Below are positions 1 through 9,117 of a DNA stretch of 40,854 bases, in pieces. The stretch is from positions 1 through 40,854 of the forward strand of contig JANWKR010000057.1 of the NCBI GenBank assembly GCA_025451275.1, given 5' to 3'. A model generated the notes under the pieces. It was not told where the DNA came from. It did not search any database and saw only the letters and a program-made list of their open reading frames with translations. This DNA comes from Steroidobacteraceae bacterium (GTDB taxonomy: Bacteria > Pseudomonadota > Gammaproteobacteria > Steroidobacterales > Steroidobacteraceae). How positions within the stretch are numbered: the stretch's first letter is position 1; the number at the start of each line of letters is the position of its first letter. The translations under genes were made by a program, and so were the position numbers.

Positions 1-71
1 GAATCATGTGCCGCATTGCCGCTTGCCAACCCTAACACCAGGAATACGCCTTCATAGGGCACGGACCACCG

Positions 72-183
72 GGAGGCTTCCGGTAGACGTCAGCGTCGAA
101 ACCAGCCTGTGTTTTTCTGCGGAAATACGCGGGACCTTCGGGCAGGCCGACGCTAACCGCGCGACTTCCCGTTGGAACCCTCC
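72..183. other. possible structured RNA or hairpin element, unclassified
   Basis: This region has no convincing protein gene but shows nested complementarity. Bases 72-81 pair with 174-183 (ten positions, one C-C mismatch), 82-84 (GGT) with 156-158 (ACC), 93-98 (GCGTCG) with 148-153 (CGACGC), and 105-109 (GCCTG) with 143-147 (CAGGC). The helices are properly nested and would give one long irregular rod about 110 bases long. A rod of this kind recalls 6S RNA, but I cannot match the sequence to a 6S consensus, so that is only a guess. It could also be a fortuitous GC-rich fold, or a structure at the 3' end of the msrA transcript, which runs into it. Strand is undetermined. Confidence 0.25.
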
Positions 184-195
184 GTGTACCGCCGA

Positions 196-858
196 CTACG
201 CCTTCTCACCCACCGGTAACTCCGCGACTTTAAAGGGCACCCCGCACCCTCCAATCCCGCAGTACCCATCCGGATTCTTCGCCAGGTACTGCTGGTGGTA
301 CTCCTCGGCGTAGAAGAACGGCTGCGCATCGCGGATCTCGGTCGTGACCGTGCCCCGCCCTGCCGCCGTCAGTTGTGCCTGATAGGCACGCTTCGAGGCT
401 TCGGCGGCTGAGCGCTGCTGTGCGTCCGTGACGTAGATCGCCGAGCGGTACTGGGTGCCCACATCGTTGCCCTGGCGCATGCCCTGGGTAGGGTCGTGCG
501 ATTCCCAGAACGCCTTGAGCAGCTGCTCGTAGCTGATCTTCTGCGGGTCGTAGATGACCCTCACCACCTCGGTGTGCCCGGTGTCCCCGCTGCAGACTTC
601 CTGGTAGGTCGGGTTGAGCGTGAAACCCCCGGCATAGCCGACGGCGGTCGAGTAGACGCCCGGCAGCTCCCAGAACAACCGCTCCGCGCCCCAGAAGCAC
701 CCGAGTCCAAACACCGCCTCGCGCAGGCCCGCCGGAAACGGCGGCACGATGCGCCGTCCGTTCACGAAATGCGTCTCGGAAACCGAGAGTGCGGTAGTGC
801 GGCCGGGAAGCGCGGTGTCCGCGGCCGGCATCGTGGACTTCCTGCGGGTGAGGGCCAT
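196..858 (-). CDS. msrA: peptide-methionine (S)-S-oxide reductase MsrA
   Basis: This cytoplasmic repair enzyme reduces methionine-S-sulfoxide in proteins and free methionine. The 220-residue product carries the family signature GCFWGAE with catalytic Cys54, then the conserved blocks GYAGG and TGHTEVVRV. The resolving cysteines lie at the C-terminus in GYCGIGGCG (Cys200 and Cys205), the same arrangement as the E. coli enzyme. The N-terminal extension before the catalytic domain (about 50 residues) also resembles the E. coli-type long form rather than the short MsrA forms. It stands alone and is divergent from the MFS transporter gene, with about 158 bases between the two starts. No msrB is visible in the window. 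Confidence 0.96.
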   Translation of the reverse strand: MALTRRKSTMPAADTALPGRTTALSVSETHFVNGRRIVPPFPAGLREAVFGLGCFWGAERLFWELPGVYSTAVGYAGGFTLNPTYQEVCSGDTGHTEVVRVIYDPQKISYEQLLKAFWESHDPTQGMRQGNDVGTQYRSAIYVTDAQQRSAAEASKRAYQAQLTAAGRGTVTTEIRDAQPFFYAEEYHQQYLAKNPDGYCGIGGCGVPFKVAELPVGEKA

Positions 859-1016
859 GCTCTGACTCCTTCTTCTGCGGACCTCAGAGTGTGGGGACTC
901 GGGCGCATCGACTCAAGCCCGCCCCGGCAGCTCCGCTCCCGCTGCCGTACCCGGCGGCCGGCCCCGGGTTGGGCCGTGGTAGGCTCGCGGCGGGACTCGC
1001 CGCGAGGTCAGCAGCC

Positions 1017-2240
1017 GTGTTCAGCCTGTTCCGCATGCTCACCCGCAGCCAGCGCCGCGCCTACTTCGCCGCCCTCGCCGGCTGGTCGCTGGATGCCCTC
1101 GACTTCTTCATTTTCGTCTTCTGTCTGAAGGCGATCAGCGGTGAATTCCATACCGACGTCAAGGCCGTGGCCGAGGGCATCTTCCTGACCCTGGCGTTCC
1201 GCCCGCTGGGGGCGCTGGTGTTCGGCTGGCTGGCGGAGAAGTACGGGCGGCGGCCCATTCTCATGCTGAACGTGGCGAGCTACACCGTGGTGCAGTTCGC
1301 CACCGCGTTCGCGCCGAGTCTCACCGCACTGCTGGCACTGCGGGCGGTGTTCGGGTTCGCGATGGGGGGCGAGTGGGGCGTGGGCGCGGCGCTGGCGCTC
1401 GAGAGCCTCCCGGCGCGCGGTCGTGGTTTCTTCTCCGGACTGCTGCAGGAAGGCTATGTGATCGGCTACCTGCTGGCCTCGCTCGTGTTCTGGTGCGCGT
1501 TCGATCACGTGGGCTGGCGCGGCATGTTCATCATCAGCGCGCTGTCGGCTCCGCTCGTGATCTACATCCGCTACGGCGTCGAGGAATCGCCCGCCTGGGT
1601 CGCCGGCGTGTCCCCGCACCGTGCCTCGCTGCGCGCGGTATGGACGGCGCTCGGGGGCTACTTCCCCACCTTTGTGTACCTTGTGCTGCTGATGGCCTGC
1701 TTCAACGCCTTCTCACACGGCTCGCAGGACATGTACCCCACGTTCCTGCAGGTGCAACACAAGTTCTCGACCGCCGCGACCGGCACGATCGCCATCGTCA
1801 TGAACCTGGGGGCGCTCGCCGGCGGCATCTGCTTCGGCGCGCTGTCGGAGCGGCTCGGGCGCCGGCGCGCCATCACCCTCGCCGCGTTCCTCGCCCTGCC
1901 GCTGATCCCCTTGTGGGCGTACTCGCAGACCGCCGTGATGCTGGCCGTGGGGGGCTTCCTCATGCAGTTCATGGTGCAGGGCGCCTGGGGCATCGTTCCG
2001 GCGCACCTCAACGAGCTGTCCCCGCCCTCGGTGCGCGCGATCCTGCCGGGCTTCGCGTACCAGCTGGGCAACCTGGCCATGTCTAAGATGGGACCGTTCC
2101 AGGCGGGCATCGCCGAGCGCCACGGCGGCAACTACGGCTACATCCTCGCCTGGACGCTCGCGGTGGTGGCGGTGGCGCTGATTATTGTCACGCTGCTCGG
2201 ACCGGAGGCGCGGGCGGCGGAACTCAAGGTCGAGGCGTAG
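1017..2240 (+). CDS. MFS transporter, SHS (sialate/lactate:H+ symporter) family
   Basis: This inner-membrane secondary transporter probably moves a carboxylate such as lactate with protons. The N-terminal half reads like the SHS family: a first helix with [14 protein letters not shown], the loop motif [11 protein letters not shown] after helix 2, and [15 protein letters not shown] in helix 4. A second loop motif, [11 protein letters not shown], follows in the C-terminal half, giving the usual twelve helices. I place the start at a GTG at 1017 because GAGGT at 1004-1008 lies eight bases upstream; an ATG at 1035 is the alternative. The open frame continues upstream to 891, but that stretch is Pro/Gly/Arg-rich and has no transporter features. 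The product is 407 residues. Substrate is inferred from family only. Confidence 0.85.
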   Translation: MFSLFRMLTRSQRRAYFAALAGWSLDALDFFIFVFCLKAISGEFHTDVKAVAEGIFLTLAFRPLGALVFGWLAEKYGRRPILMLNVASYTVVQFATAFAPSLTALLALRAVFGFAMGGEWGVGAALALESLPARGRGFFSGLLQEGYVIGYLLASLVFWCAFDHVGWRGMFIISALSAPLVIYIRYGVEESPAWVAGVSPHRASLRAVWTALGGYFPTFVYLVLLMACFNAFSHGSQDMYPTFLQVQHKFSTAATGTIAIVMNLGALAGGICFGALSERLGRRRAITLAAFLALPLIPLWAYSQTAVMLAVGGFLMQFMVQGAWGIVPAHLNELSPPSVRAILPGFAYQLGNLAMSKMGPFQAGIAERHGGNYGYILAWTLAVVAVALIIVTLLGPEARAAELKVEA

Positions 2241-2283
2241 CGGCTTGCGGCTGGCGCGGGGCGCGCCGTAAGCTTTCCGCACC

Positions 2284-2550
2284 ATGGGTATCAGCCAGCC
2301 ACAGAATCTGCGCACTCCTCCGATCGAGAAGCTGCGCCCCTACGGGATTCGCGTCAGCCTGCCGCCCGGGGACCCGTTTCGCAAGCTCCTCGGGCCCGAG
2401 TGGCAGCGCCTGCACTGGTATCCGACGCCGGTGGAGCGCGATGCCGCGATGGCGGACATGAGCCGCCGCCACGAATATTCGCGCGGCCTGGACAAGCCCG
2501 CGCTGGTGTTCCAGAAGATCGAGAAGCTCGCCGAGAGCCGCGGCCTGTGA
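2284..2550 (+). CDS. small conserved-looking protein of unknown function
   Basis: An 88-residue soluble protein with no signal peptide, membrane segment or domain that I recognise. It is rich in charged and aromatic residues, including a PEWQRLHWYPT stretch. Its main support is context: its TGA overlaps the GTG start of the following cupin gene (GTGA at 2547-2550), which implies translational coupling. Codon use matches its neighbours. The start ATG at 2284 lies 43 bases after the MFS stop, so it may belong to the same transcript. No function is proposed. Confidence 0.7.
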   Translation: MGISQPQNLRTPPIEKLRPYGIRVSLPPGDPFRKLLGPEWQRLHWYPTPVERDAAMADMSRRHEYSRGLDKPALVFQKIEKLAESRGL

Positions 2551-2927
2551 GCGAGCCTGCCAACTATCCCTACGCCACCTTCCTCGACGTGAAGTTCGCG
2601 CCCCTGTCGGTGGTGGACGTGCCGGGCCTCGTCGCGCAGGTCAAGGACCGCTGGTACAACCAGACGCTGTGCAAGGTCAACGACTCGGTCATCCGCCTGG
2701 GCGTCATGCAGGGCGAGTACCACTGGCACAAGCACGAGAAGGACGACGAGTTCTTCTTCGTCCTGGAGGGGCACTTCATCATCGATCTCGAGGATCGCTC
2801 GGTGGACCTGCAGCCGCTCGAGGGATTCGTGGTGCCGCGCGGCGTCGTGCATCGCACCCGCGCGCCCGACCGGGCCGTGATCCTCATGGCGGAGACCTCG
2901 GCCATCACGCCCACCGGCGACCCCTGA
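2547..2927 (+). CDS. cupin-domain protein
   Basis: A 126-residue single-domain cupin. Cupin motif 1 is visible in YHWHKHEKDDEFFFVLEG, with the two metal-ligand histidines, a glutamate and the closing glycine. Motif 2 is GFVVPRGVVHR, with the final metal histidine. The protein fits the group of small mannose-6-phosphate-isomerase-like cupins, which bind a metal but whose reactions vary, so no substrate can be named. The start is the GTG at 2547, which overlaps the stop of the preceding 88-residue gene by four bases; the frame is open further upstream, but that part is the shadow of the neighbour. The pair probably acts together. Confidence 0.85.
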   Translation: MSEPANYPYATFLDVKFAPLSVVDVPGLVAQVKDRWYNQTLCKVNDSVIRLGVMQGEYHWHKHEKDDEFFFVLEGHFIIDLEDRSVDLQPLEGFVVPRGVVHRTRAPDRAVILMAETSAITPTGDP

Positions 2928-2943
2928 CGCCCGACCCTGTTCC

Positions 2944-3984
2944 ATGGCCTCCAACGGCCCACGCACCCACCTGCGAGTCGTCGCCCCGGCCGGCGAGGCC
3001 GGCCAGGGGGCGCAGGAGTTCGCGGTACGCTTCACGCCGGCGGGGCCGCTCGCGTGGCTGCGCAAGCCGCGCAATCCCTTCGGCTGGGTGGGCGCCGGCA
3101 CGCTGTGCTTCGATGAGCGCGGTCTGGAGATCCGTGCCCGCACGCTGACGCTCGCGGGCGTGCGCCGTACGCGGCGCGTGCTCCATGGCAGCGACATCGC
3201 CGATGCCAGTCGCACCGGCGCCGCGATCCGCATCTCCCTGCGCCAGGCCGGGGGCCCCGCCGTCGTGAGGCTCTCGGCGCGGGATGCCGCCTCCGCCGCG
3301 CACATCATGACGCTCCTGCCGACCCGCCGGACCGTCGAGCTCGACCACGCGCCGGCCGGCACGGCTCACGAGAGCGCACGGCCCGGCATCGCCTGGCTGC
3401 TGGTCGCCGCCGCGACGCTGCTGCTGGCCGCCGTGTGGGTCGTGAGCACGCGCTTCGTGAGCTCGCCGCCGCCCGTGCCCGCAGCGGCGCGGCCGGCGAC
3501 CCCGGCGCCGGCCCCACGCGGCAGTGCACTGGAGCAGGCCGTGACCGAGGCTTCCGAGGCGGAAGCCCTGCTCGCCTGGGCTGACCTCGAGCGCTTCGGG
3601 CGCGCCGCCGACGCACTCACCGTGCAGTTCGGCAGTGCCTTCAATGCCCTGCTCGAGGGGCCGATGTCGCAGGAGGAGTTTGCGAGCGGACTCGAGCGCT
3701 GGCTCGCGCCACAGTGGCGGGTGCTCGAGAAGCAGCTGCCGCCGCCGGGCGGCGCCATCTCCCTGCGCACCCTCGCGGACGAGCAGCTCAGGGGAGTGAT
3801 CAACGACTGGCAGCGGGCGCTGGAGCGCTATGCCCACGGTCTGCGCAGCCACGACGCGGCCGAGGTAAACCGCGCCTTCACGCTCATCCGCAGCGCCGAA
3901 GGCCATCAGGCGCGGGCGCGGGCGCTGCTGGCGGAACTCGAGCAGCGCCACCGCGACGGCACGCGGCAGAGCGCCGCGCACTAA
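2944..3984 (+). CDS. membrane-anchored protein with PH-like N-terminal region, function unknown
   Basis: A 346-residue protein. Residues about 47-125 look like a compact beta-rich PH-like domain (GAGTLCFDERGLEIRAR, then IRISLRQ and VVRLSARDAASAAHIMTLL ending in a helix), which suggests a lipid- or protein-binding fold. A single hydrophobic helix follows at about 149-167. Then comes a Pro/Ala linker (about 173-193) and a largely helical region to the end. The first domain would be cytoplasmic and the helical part periplasmic, if the positive-inside rule holds. I do not recognise a named family and assign no function. Its stop codon abuts the stop of the convergent patatin gene with no spacer (3984/3985). 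Confidence 0.75.
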   Translation: MASNGPRTHLRVVAPAGEAGQGAQEFAVRFTPAGPLAWLRKPRNPFGWVGAGTLCFDERGLEIRARTLTLAGVRRTRRVLHGSDIADASRTGAAIRISLRQAGGPAVVRLSARDAASAAHIMTLLPTRRTVELDHAPAGTAHESARPGIAWLLVAAATLLLAAVWVVSTRFVSSPPPVPAAARPATPAPAPRGSALEQAVTEASEAEALLAWADLERFGRAADALTVQFGSAFNALLEGPMSQEEFASGLERWLAPQWRVLEKQLPPPGGAISLRTLADEQLRGVINDWQRALERYAHGLRSHDAAEVNRAFTLIRSAEGHQARARALLAELEQRHRDGTRQSAAH

Positions 3985-6264
3985 CTAGAAGGTGCGGCCG
4001 AGGAACAGGTAGAAAGCCTGATTGCCGTGGGTGTCGAAGCCGCTGGCGAGATACACCGGCCCGAGAAAAGTGTCCAGGCCGAGGAAGATGCTGGCGTCCT
4101 TCTCGGTGTTGTTGAAGCGCGCCTGGCTGCGGCTCTGCCACACGTTGCCGATCTCCAGCGACATCCCGAGGTAGGTGGGCACGTCGAAGTAGCCCGGGCC
4201 GCCGCGGCCGATCTGCCGGTAGTACAGGGCGCGCGCGATGCCGAAGTCGGGCCCGAGCAGTGAGTCCTGGCGCAGCCCCGACAGGTTGAGGAAGCCGCCG
4301 AGCGGGAACATGAGGTTCAGGTCGGTGACGCGGGCCTGCAGCGTGCCACCGCCGGTCGCCGAGAACGAGAACGTGTCGCGGCCGAATGAATAAGCCCCCA
4401 GGTAGCTGCCGGTCACCTGGTCGGCGGTCTGGCCGAGGCCGCTCGGACTGCGGTAGGCGCTCCACTGCAGCGTGGCCTGCTGGCCGCGGTGCGGGAAGTT
4501 GATGTCGTCCAGGCGGTCGTAGCTGAAGCGCACGAAGTAGTCGTGCGTGTTGAAGGGCGTAAAACTCTGCACCGGCAGGTTCGGATCATGCGGATCGCCG
4601 ATTGCGAGCACGTAGTGCCCCTGCTGCTGCTGCGCACCGACGCGTATCTCGCCCCAGTTGCCGAACTGGCGGCCGAAGTCGACTCCATAGTCGAAGGTAT
4701 GCACGCGGTACTCGGCGAGCAGCGTTTGTCCCTGCAGCACGAACAGGTCGCGCGCTTCGTCCGCCACGTGCGGCATCACGAACCAGCCGGAGAACTGGGC
4801 CAGCGGCAGGAACAGCTCGGTCGAGATGAGCGACGTGCTGCCGATCTGCAGGTCGGTGACCCATTCGCCGGCGTTGCGCGTGATGTTGGACATGACGAAG
4901 CGCACCGCCGCGTCGTAGGTGGAGTTCCCCTGAAAGTCGTCCTGCAGACTCAGTCCGAAGCGCAGGTAATTCGGGCCCTGCCAGTCGGGGCGCGCATCGA
5001 GCGCGAGCCCGTAGTGGTCGGGCTCGCCGACCACGTGGTAATCGAGGCTGTCGAGGCCCCCGCGGCCGTACATGGCCGTCACGCGGCGCGCCACCGCCGC
5101 CGGGTCGAGCGGTTTGCCCACCATGTCCTGGAACAGGTCGGCGGTGGCGGACTGGTAGCGTTCGGAGCCCGGCTCGACCTGCACGTAGTCGATGCGGGGC
5201 GGGGCCTGCCGCTGCGCCTCGCGCCGGGCGAGATACCCCTGCATGTCCTGCTCGCTCACCGCCAGCTGCGCCAGGCGCCCGCTCTGCACGCGGGCCGCGG
5301 CCTCGCCGACCCCGATCACGCGCGCCACCTTGCCGAAGTCGAACGACGAAGCATCGCCCAGCGCCGGCTCGATCAGGATGTCGCGCGGCGTCAGCGTCGC
5401 CAGCTGTGTCCGGGCGTTGCGGCGGATCAGGATCGCCAGCATCTGGTTGGAAATCACCCCGGCATTGCCCAGCTCGCGGCGCGGCAGCAGCGGGAAGCCC
5501 ACGTCGACCACGATGACGATGTCGACGCCCATGGCACGCGCGATGTCCACGGGCACGTTGTCGGCGATGCCACCGTCGACCAGCAGCCGGCCCTCGCGCT
5601 CGACGGGCGCGAATACCCCGGGGGCGGACAGGCTGGCGCGCATGGCGCTCGTCAGATCGCCTGAGCCCATGACTACCGCCTCGCCCGTCTCCAGGTCGGT
5701 GGCGACGGCACGGAACGGCGTCGGCAGATCGTCGAAGTTGCTGAAGCGCGAGACCGGCAGCGTCAGGCGCCGCAGGGTCTCGGTCAGCCGCTGCCCCTGG
5801 ATCAGTCCGCGCGGCAGTATGATCTGGCCGCCGCGCAGGCCGAGCGGGAAGTTCACGAGGAAGGTCTCGTCCTCCTGCTTGCGGCGCAGGGTCAGATCCT
5901 CGCGCGGTGGCTTGTCGCGGAACGCACCCTGCCAGTTGATGGAGGTCATGATGCGTTCGATGTCGCGCGAGGCCAGGCCGCTCGCGTACAGGCCGCCGAC
6001 CACCGCACCCATGCTGGTGCCGGCGATCGCATCGACCGGCACGCGCATCTGTTCCAGCACCTTCAGCACGCCGATGTGTGCCGTGCCGCGTGCGCCGCCA
6101 CCCGACAGCACCAGCCCGACGCGCGGCCGGTGGCCCGCGGGCTCTGCCGCAGGTGGTGCCGGGTCCTGGGTCGTGCTGATGGCGGGGGCCGCGAGCGACT
6201 GAGCTGCGAGAAGGATGAGACTCAGCGCCGCGAGGCGCGGCGCGACCGCCCGTGTTGAACTCAC
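3985..6264 (-). CDS. patatin-like phospholipase with POTRA and outer-membrane beta-barrel (PlpD type, T5dSS)
   Basis: This looks like a type Vd secreted or surface-displayed lipase. After a signal peptide (SLILLAAQSLAAPA) comes a patatin domain with oxyanion loop GGGARG (about residues 55-60), nucleophile GTSMG (Ser84) and the dyad aspartate in VDGGIADN (Asp230). A POTRA-like segment follows at about 350-425 (IDYVQVEPG...), then a roughly 330-residue barrel of amphipathic strands ending in LFLGRTF. The terminal Phe is the usual signal for the BAM machinery. I take the GTG at 6264 as start because it directly precedes the signal peptide; the frame is open up to 6435, but that part is Arg-rich and unlike a leader. 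The product is 759 residues. Confidence 0.88.
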   Translation of the reverse strand: MSSTRAVAPRLAALSLILLAAQSLAAPAISTTQDPAPPAAEPAGHRPRVGLVLSGGGARGTAHIGVLKVLEQMRVPVDAIAGTSMGAVVGGLYASGLASRDIERIMTSINWQGAFRDKPPREDLTLRRKQEDETFLVNFPLGLRGGQIILPRGLIQGQRLTETLRRLTLPVSRFSNFDDLPTPFRAVATDLETGEAVVMGSGDLTSAMRASLSAPGVFAPVEREGRLLVDGGIADNVPVDIARAMGVDIVIVVDVGFPLLPRRELGNAGVISNQMLAILIRRNARTQLATLTPRDILIEPALGDASSFDFGKVARVIGVGEAAARVQSGRLAQLAVSEQDMQGYLARREAQRQAPPRIDYVQVEPGSERYQSATADLFQDMVGKPLDPAAVARRVTAMYGRGGLDSLDYHVVGEPDHYGLALDARPDWQGPNYLRFGLSLQDDFQGNSTYDAAVRFVMSNITRNAGEWVTDLQIGSTSLISTELFLPLAQFSGWFVMPHVADEARDLFVLQGQTLLAEYRVHTFDYGVDFGRQFGNWGEIRVGAQQQQGHYVLAIGDPHDPNLPVQSFTPFNTHDYFVRFSYDRLDDINFPHRGQQATLQWSAYRSPSGLGQTADQVTGSYLGAYSFGRDTFSFSATGGGTLQARVTDLNLMFPLGGFLNLSGLRQDSLLGPDFGIARALYYRQIGRGGPGYFDVPTYLGMSLEIGNVWQSRSQARFNNTEKDASIFLGLDTFLGPVYLASGFDTHGNQAFYLFLGRTF

Positions 6265-6335
6265 GCCGCGAAGAATACCAGCATGCGGGCGCCGGTGCGC
6301 CCGGGCCTCGCCGCCGGCGCGTCGCTTCGCGGATA

Positions 6336-8366
6336 ATGCCGCGCATGATGCTGACCCCAGCCCCACGCGCGCCGCGGCGTGTCGACGCCGGCCGCAGCGC
6401 GGCCGTCGTGCTCCTGGCACTGCTGCTCGGCGCACTCGCGCCGGCCGCGCACGCCCAGGCGCCCGCGGTCAGCGACTGGGGCTACTACGGCGGCGATGCC
6501 TTCGGCCGGCGCTTCTCGAGCCTCGACCAGATCAACCGCGGCAACGTGGGCAAGCTGACGCTCGCCTGGAGCTATCGCACCGGCGAGCTGGGTGCGGGCT
6601 TCGCGCGCGCCAGCCGCCTCACCTTCGAGTCCACGCCGGTGCTGGCCTTCGGCCTGCTGTACGTCGAGACCGCCACCAACATCGTGATCGCTCTCGACCC
6701 GGAATCCGGGCGCGAGCGCTGGCGCTTCGATCCGCATGTCGACCGTGGCCGCCACTACAGCGAGGCCACCTCGCGCGGCGTCAGCGTCTGGGAGAGCAGC
6801 GACCCGGCGCGCACCGGCCCGTGCCGGCGCCGCGTGTTCACCGGCACGCTCGATGCGCGGCTGCTGGCACTGGACGCCGACAGCGGCCGACCGTGCGTCG
6901 ATTTCGGCGCCGGGGGCGAGGTCGACCTGACGCGCGGCATCCACGTCCGCGATGCGGGTGCCTACCTCGTGACCTCGCCGCCGGCGATCTACCGCAACGT
7001 CGTGATCGTCGGCTCGGCGATCGGCGACAATCGTGCCGTCGACCTGGAGCGCGGCGTGATCCGCGCCTACGACGCGCTCAGCGGCCTGCAGCTGTGGTCG
7101 TTCGACCCGCTGCCGGATGCGGCCGAGCACCCGGCGGCGGCCGAGTGGGACCTCGCCCAGGCGCGTGGCACCGGGGCGGGCAACGCCTGGGGAGTCATGT
7201 CGGTCGATGCCGAGCACGCCCTGGTGCTGGTGCCGACCGGCTCGGCCAGTCCGGACTTCTACGGCGGCCTGCGCGCCGGCAGTAACCGCTTCGCCGACTC
7301 GCTGCTGGCGCTGGATGCACGCAACGGGCGCCTGGTGTGGCAGCAGCAGCTGGTGCATCACGACCTGTGGGACTACGACCTCGCCGCGCAGCCGGTGCTC
7401 GGCGACCTCGACGTGCAGGGCGTGCCGGTGCCGGCGGTCATTCAGGCGACCAAGACCGGCATGCTGTACGCGTTCGAGCGCACCCGCGGCGCGACGCTGT
7501 TTCCGATCGTCGAGAAGCCCGTGCCTGCCAGCCGCGTGCCGGGTGAGCATGCGGCGCCGACCCAGCCCTTCTCCACGCTGCCGGCGCTCACGCCGCAGAG
7601 CCCGGTACGCCCGGAGGACGCCTGGGGTCTGACCTTCTGGGATCGTGCCAAGTGCAGCAGCCTGATCGCCTCACTGCGCAACGAGGGCCTCTTCACCCCG
7701 CCCGACACCGCCGGCACGCTGCTCTCGCCCAGCTACATCGGCGGCGTCAACTGGGGCGGCCTGGTGTTCGACGAGCAGCGCGGTCGCGTGATCGCCGCCG
7801 TCAATCGCCTGCCCATGGTCGCGACCCTGATGAGGCCGCAGACGCTCGACAGCGAGGCGCACTCGGGCAACTACCCCCATTCCGAGTTCGCGCGCCAGGC
7901 CGGCGCGCCCTACGCGGTGCGTCGCGAGCCGCTGCTGTCGCCGTTGGGCCTGCCGTGCACGGCCCCGCCGTGGGGCACGCTGGTGAGCGTCGACCTGCGC
8001 CACAACCGCATCGCCTGGCAGGTACCGCTCGGTTCCACCGCCGGCCTGACGCCGTGGTTCGTGCCAGTACGCGACTTCGGCATGCCGAACATGGGCGGCC
8101 CGATTGCCACGGCCGGCGATCTGGTGTTCGTCGGCGCCGCCATGGACAGCTACCTGCGCGCCTTCGACATCGAGACCGGCCGGGAGTTGTGGAAGTACCG
8201 CCTGCCCGCGGGCGGGCAGGCGACGCCCATGACCTACCGCGCCGGCAGCAGCCATCGCCAGTACCTGGTCATCAGCGCCGGTGGTCATGGACCGCTCGGC
8301 ACGCCGCGCGGCGACTACGTGCTGGCGTTCGCGCTGCCGCCCGCGGTGACCGCGGCGCGCCAGTAG
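6336..8366 (+). CDS. PQQ-dependent (quinoprotein) dehydrogenase, glucose dehydrogenase-like, periplasmic
   Basis: An exported eight-bladed beta-propeller dehydrogenase of the PQQ glucose/alcohol dehydrogenase superfamily. A signal peptide ends in APAAHAQA. The mature chain opens with WGYYGGDAFGRRFSSLDQI, typical of the family, and has repeated propeller blades (IALDPESGRERWRFDP, LLALDADSGRPCVDFG). It also has HHDLWDYDLAAQPVLGDL, characteristic of membrane glucose dehydrogenase-like members. It lacks the N-terminal membrane domain of E. coli Gcd, so it would be a soluble periplasmic enzyme passing electrons elsewhere. Substrate cannot be read from sequence. No pqq synthesis genes are in the window. 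Start codons at 6336, 6345 and 6348 are all possible; I use 6336 (676 residues). Confidence 0.87.
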   Translation: MPRMMLTPAPRAPRRVDAGRSAAVVLLALLLGALAPAAHAQAPAVSDWGYYGGDAFGRRFSSLDQINRGNVGKLTLAWSYRTGELGAGFARASRLTFESTPVLAFGLLYVETATNIVIALDPESGRERWRFDPHVDRGRHYSEATSRGVSVWESSDPARTGPCRRRVFTGTLDARLLALDADSGRPCVDFGAGGEVDLTRGIHVRDAGAYLVTSPPAIYRNVVIVGSAIGDNRAVDLERGVIRAYDALSGLQLWSFDPLPDAAEHPAAAEWDLAQARGTGAGNAWGVMSVDAEHALVLVPTGSASPDFYGGLRAGSNRFADSLLALDARNGRLVWQQQLVHHDLWDYDLAAQPVLGDLDVQGVPVPAVIQATKTGMLYAFERTRGATLFPIVEKPVPASRVPGEHAAPTQPFSTLPALTPQSPVRPEDAWGLTFWDRAKCSSLIASLRNEGLFTPPDTAGTLLSPSYIGGVNWGGLVFDEQRGRVIAAVNRLPMVATLMRPQTLDSEAHSGNYPHSEFARQAGAPYAVRREPLLSPLGLPCTAPPWGTLVSVDLRHNRIAWQVPLGSTAGLTPWFVPVRDFGMPNMGGPIATAGDLVFVGAAMDSYLRAFDIETGRELWKYRLPAGGQATPMTYRAGSSHRQYLVISAGGHGPLGTPRGDYVLAFALPPAVTAARQ

Positions 8367-8385
8367 CATTGCGGAGAAGCGTTCA

Positions 8386-9117
8386 ATGTTGTTTCTGATC
8401 CTGCCCTACGTCATCCAGGCGCTGCTGATCGTCCACGTCATCAAGACCGGCCGCAACCAGCTGTGGATCTGGGTGCTGCTGTTCGTGCCGGTGGGCGGCG
8501 GGCTCGCCTACCTGGCCGTGGAGATCATCCCGGAGCTGTTCCGCAGCCGCACCGCGCAGCGCGCCGCGCGGGGCCTCAAGAAGGCCATGGATCCCGGCGC
8601 CGCCCTGCGCCGCGCCGAGGGGGAGACCCGCGTGACCGGCAACGTGGCCAGTCGCCAGCGTTACGCCGAGGAGCTGGCGCGCCACGGGCGCTACGACGAG
8701 GCGATTGGGCAGTACCGCGAAGCGCTCACCGGACTGTACGAGCACGATCCCAATCTGATGCTGGGCCTGGCCCAGGCGCAGTTCGGCAAGGGTGACGCGC
8801 CGGGTGCGCGCGTGACGCTCGACGAGCTGATCCGGCGCAATCCGGACTTCCGCTCGCCGACCGGGCACCTGCTCTACGCGCGTGCCCTGGAGGCGGAGGG
8901 CGACATCGCCAGGGCGCTGGAGGAATACCGGGTGCTCGCCACCTCATATCCGGGGGCCGAGGCGGCGGTGCGCTACGCGCAGCTGCTGCAGGCCCAGGGC
9001 CGGCGCGCCGAGGCACAGAAGGTCGTCACTGAGCTGTTGGAGCAGGCGCGCATCGCGCCGGGGCACTACCGGCGCGCGCAGCGCACCTGGCTCGAGGCCG
9101 CGCAGCGGCTGCTGTAG
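8386..9117 (+). CDS. membrane-anchored tetratricopeptide (TPR) protein
   Basis: A 243-residue protein with two hydrophobic helices at the N-terminus (about residues 2-17 and 25-45, separated by KTGRNQLW), an arrangement like the short anchors of PLDc_N-type proteins. At least three TPR-like helix pairs follow: RQRYAEELARHGRYDEAIGQYREAL, LMLGLAQAQFGKGDAPGARVTLDEL and YARALEAEGDIARALEEYRVLA. Such proteins are scaffolds; no partner is evident. It follows the PQQ dehydrogenase by 19 bases and may share its transcript. Its last 52 bases overlap, tail to tail, the C-terminal codons of the subtilase gene on the other strand. Confidence 0.82.
   Translation: MLFLILPYVIQALLIVHVIKTGRNQLWIWVLLFVPVGGGLAYLAVEIIPELFRSRTAQRAARGLKKAMDPGAALRRAEGETRVTGNVASRQRYAEELARHGRYDEAIGQYREALTGLYEHDPNLMLGLAQAQFGKGDAPGARVTLDELIRRNPDFRSPTGHLLYARALEAEGDIARALEEYRVLATSYPGAEAAVRYAQLLQAQGRRAEAQKVVTELLEQARIAPGHYRRAQRTWLEAAQRLL

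Noticed and set aside
8..313. 101-codon plus-strand frame at the left edge
   Set aside because: It overlaps the 3' end of msrA on the other strand, has no ribosome binding site or domain, and its composition is unlike the neighbours.
891..1016. N-terminal extension of the MFS transporter
   Set aside because: It is Pro/Gly/Arg-rich, without transporter homology, and a GTG with a well-placed GAGGT follows at 1017.
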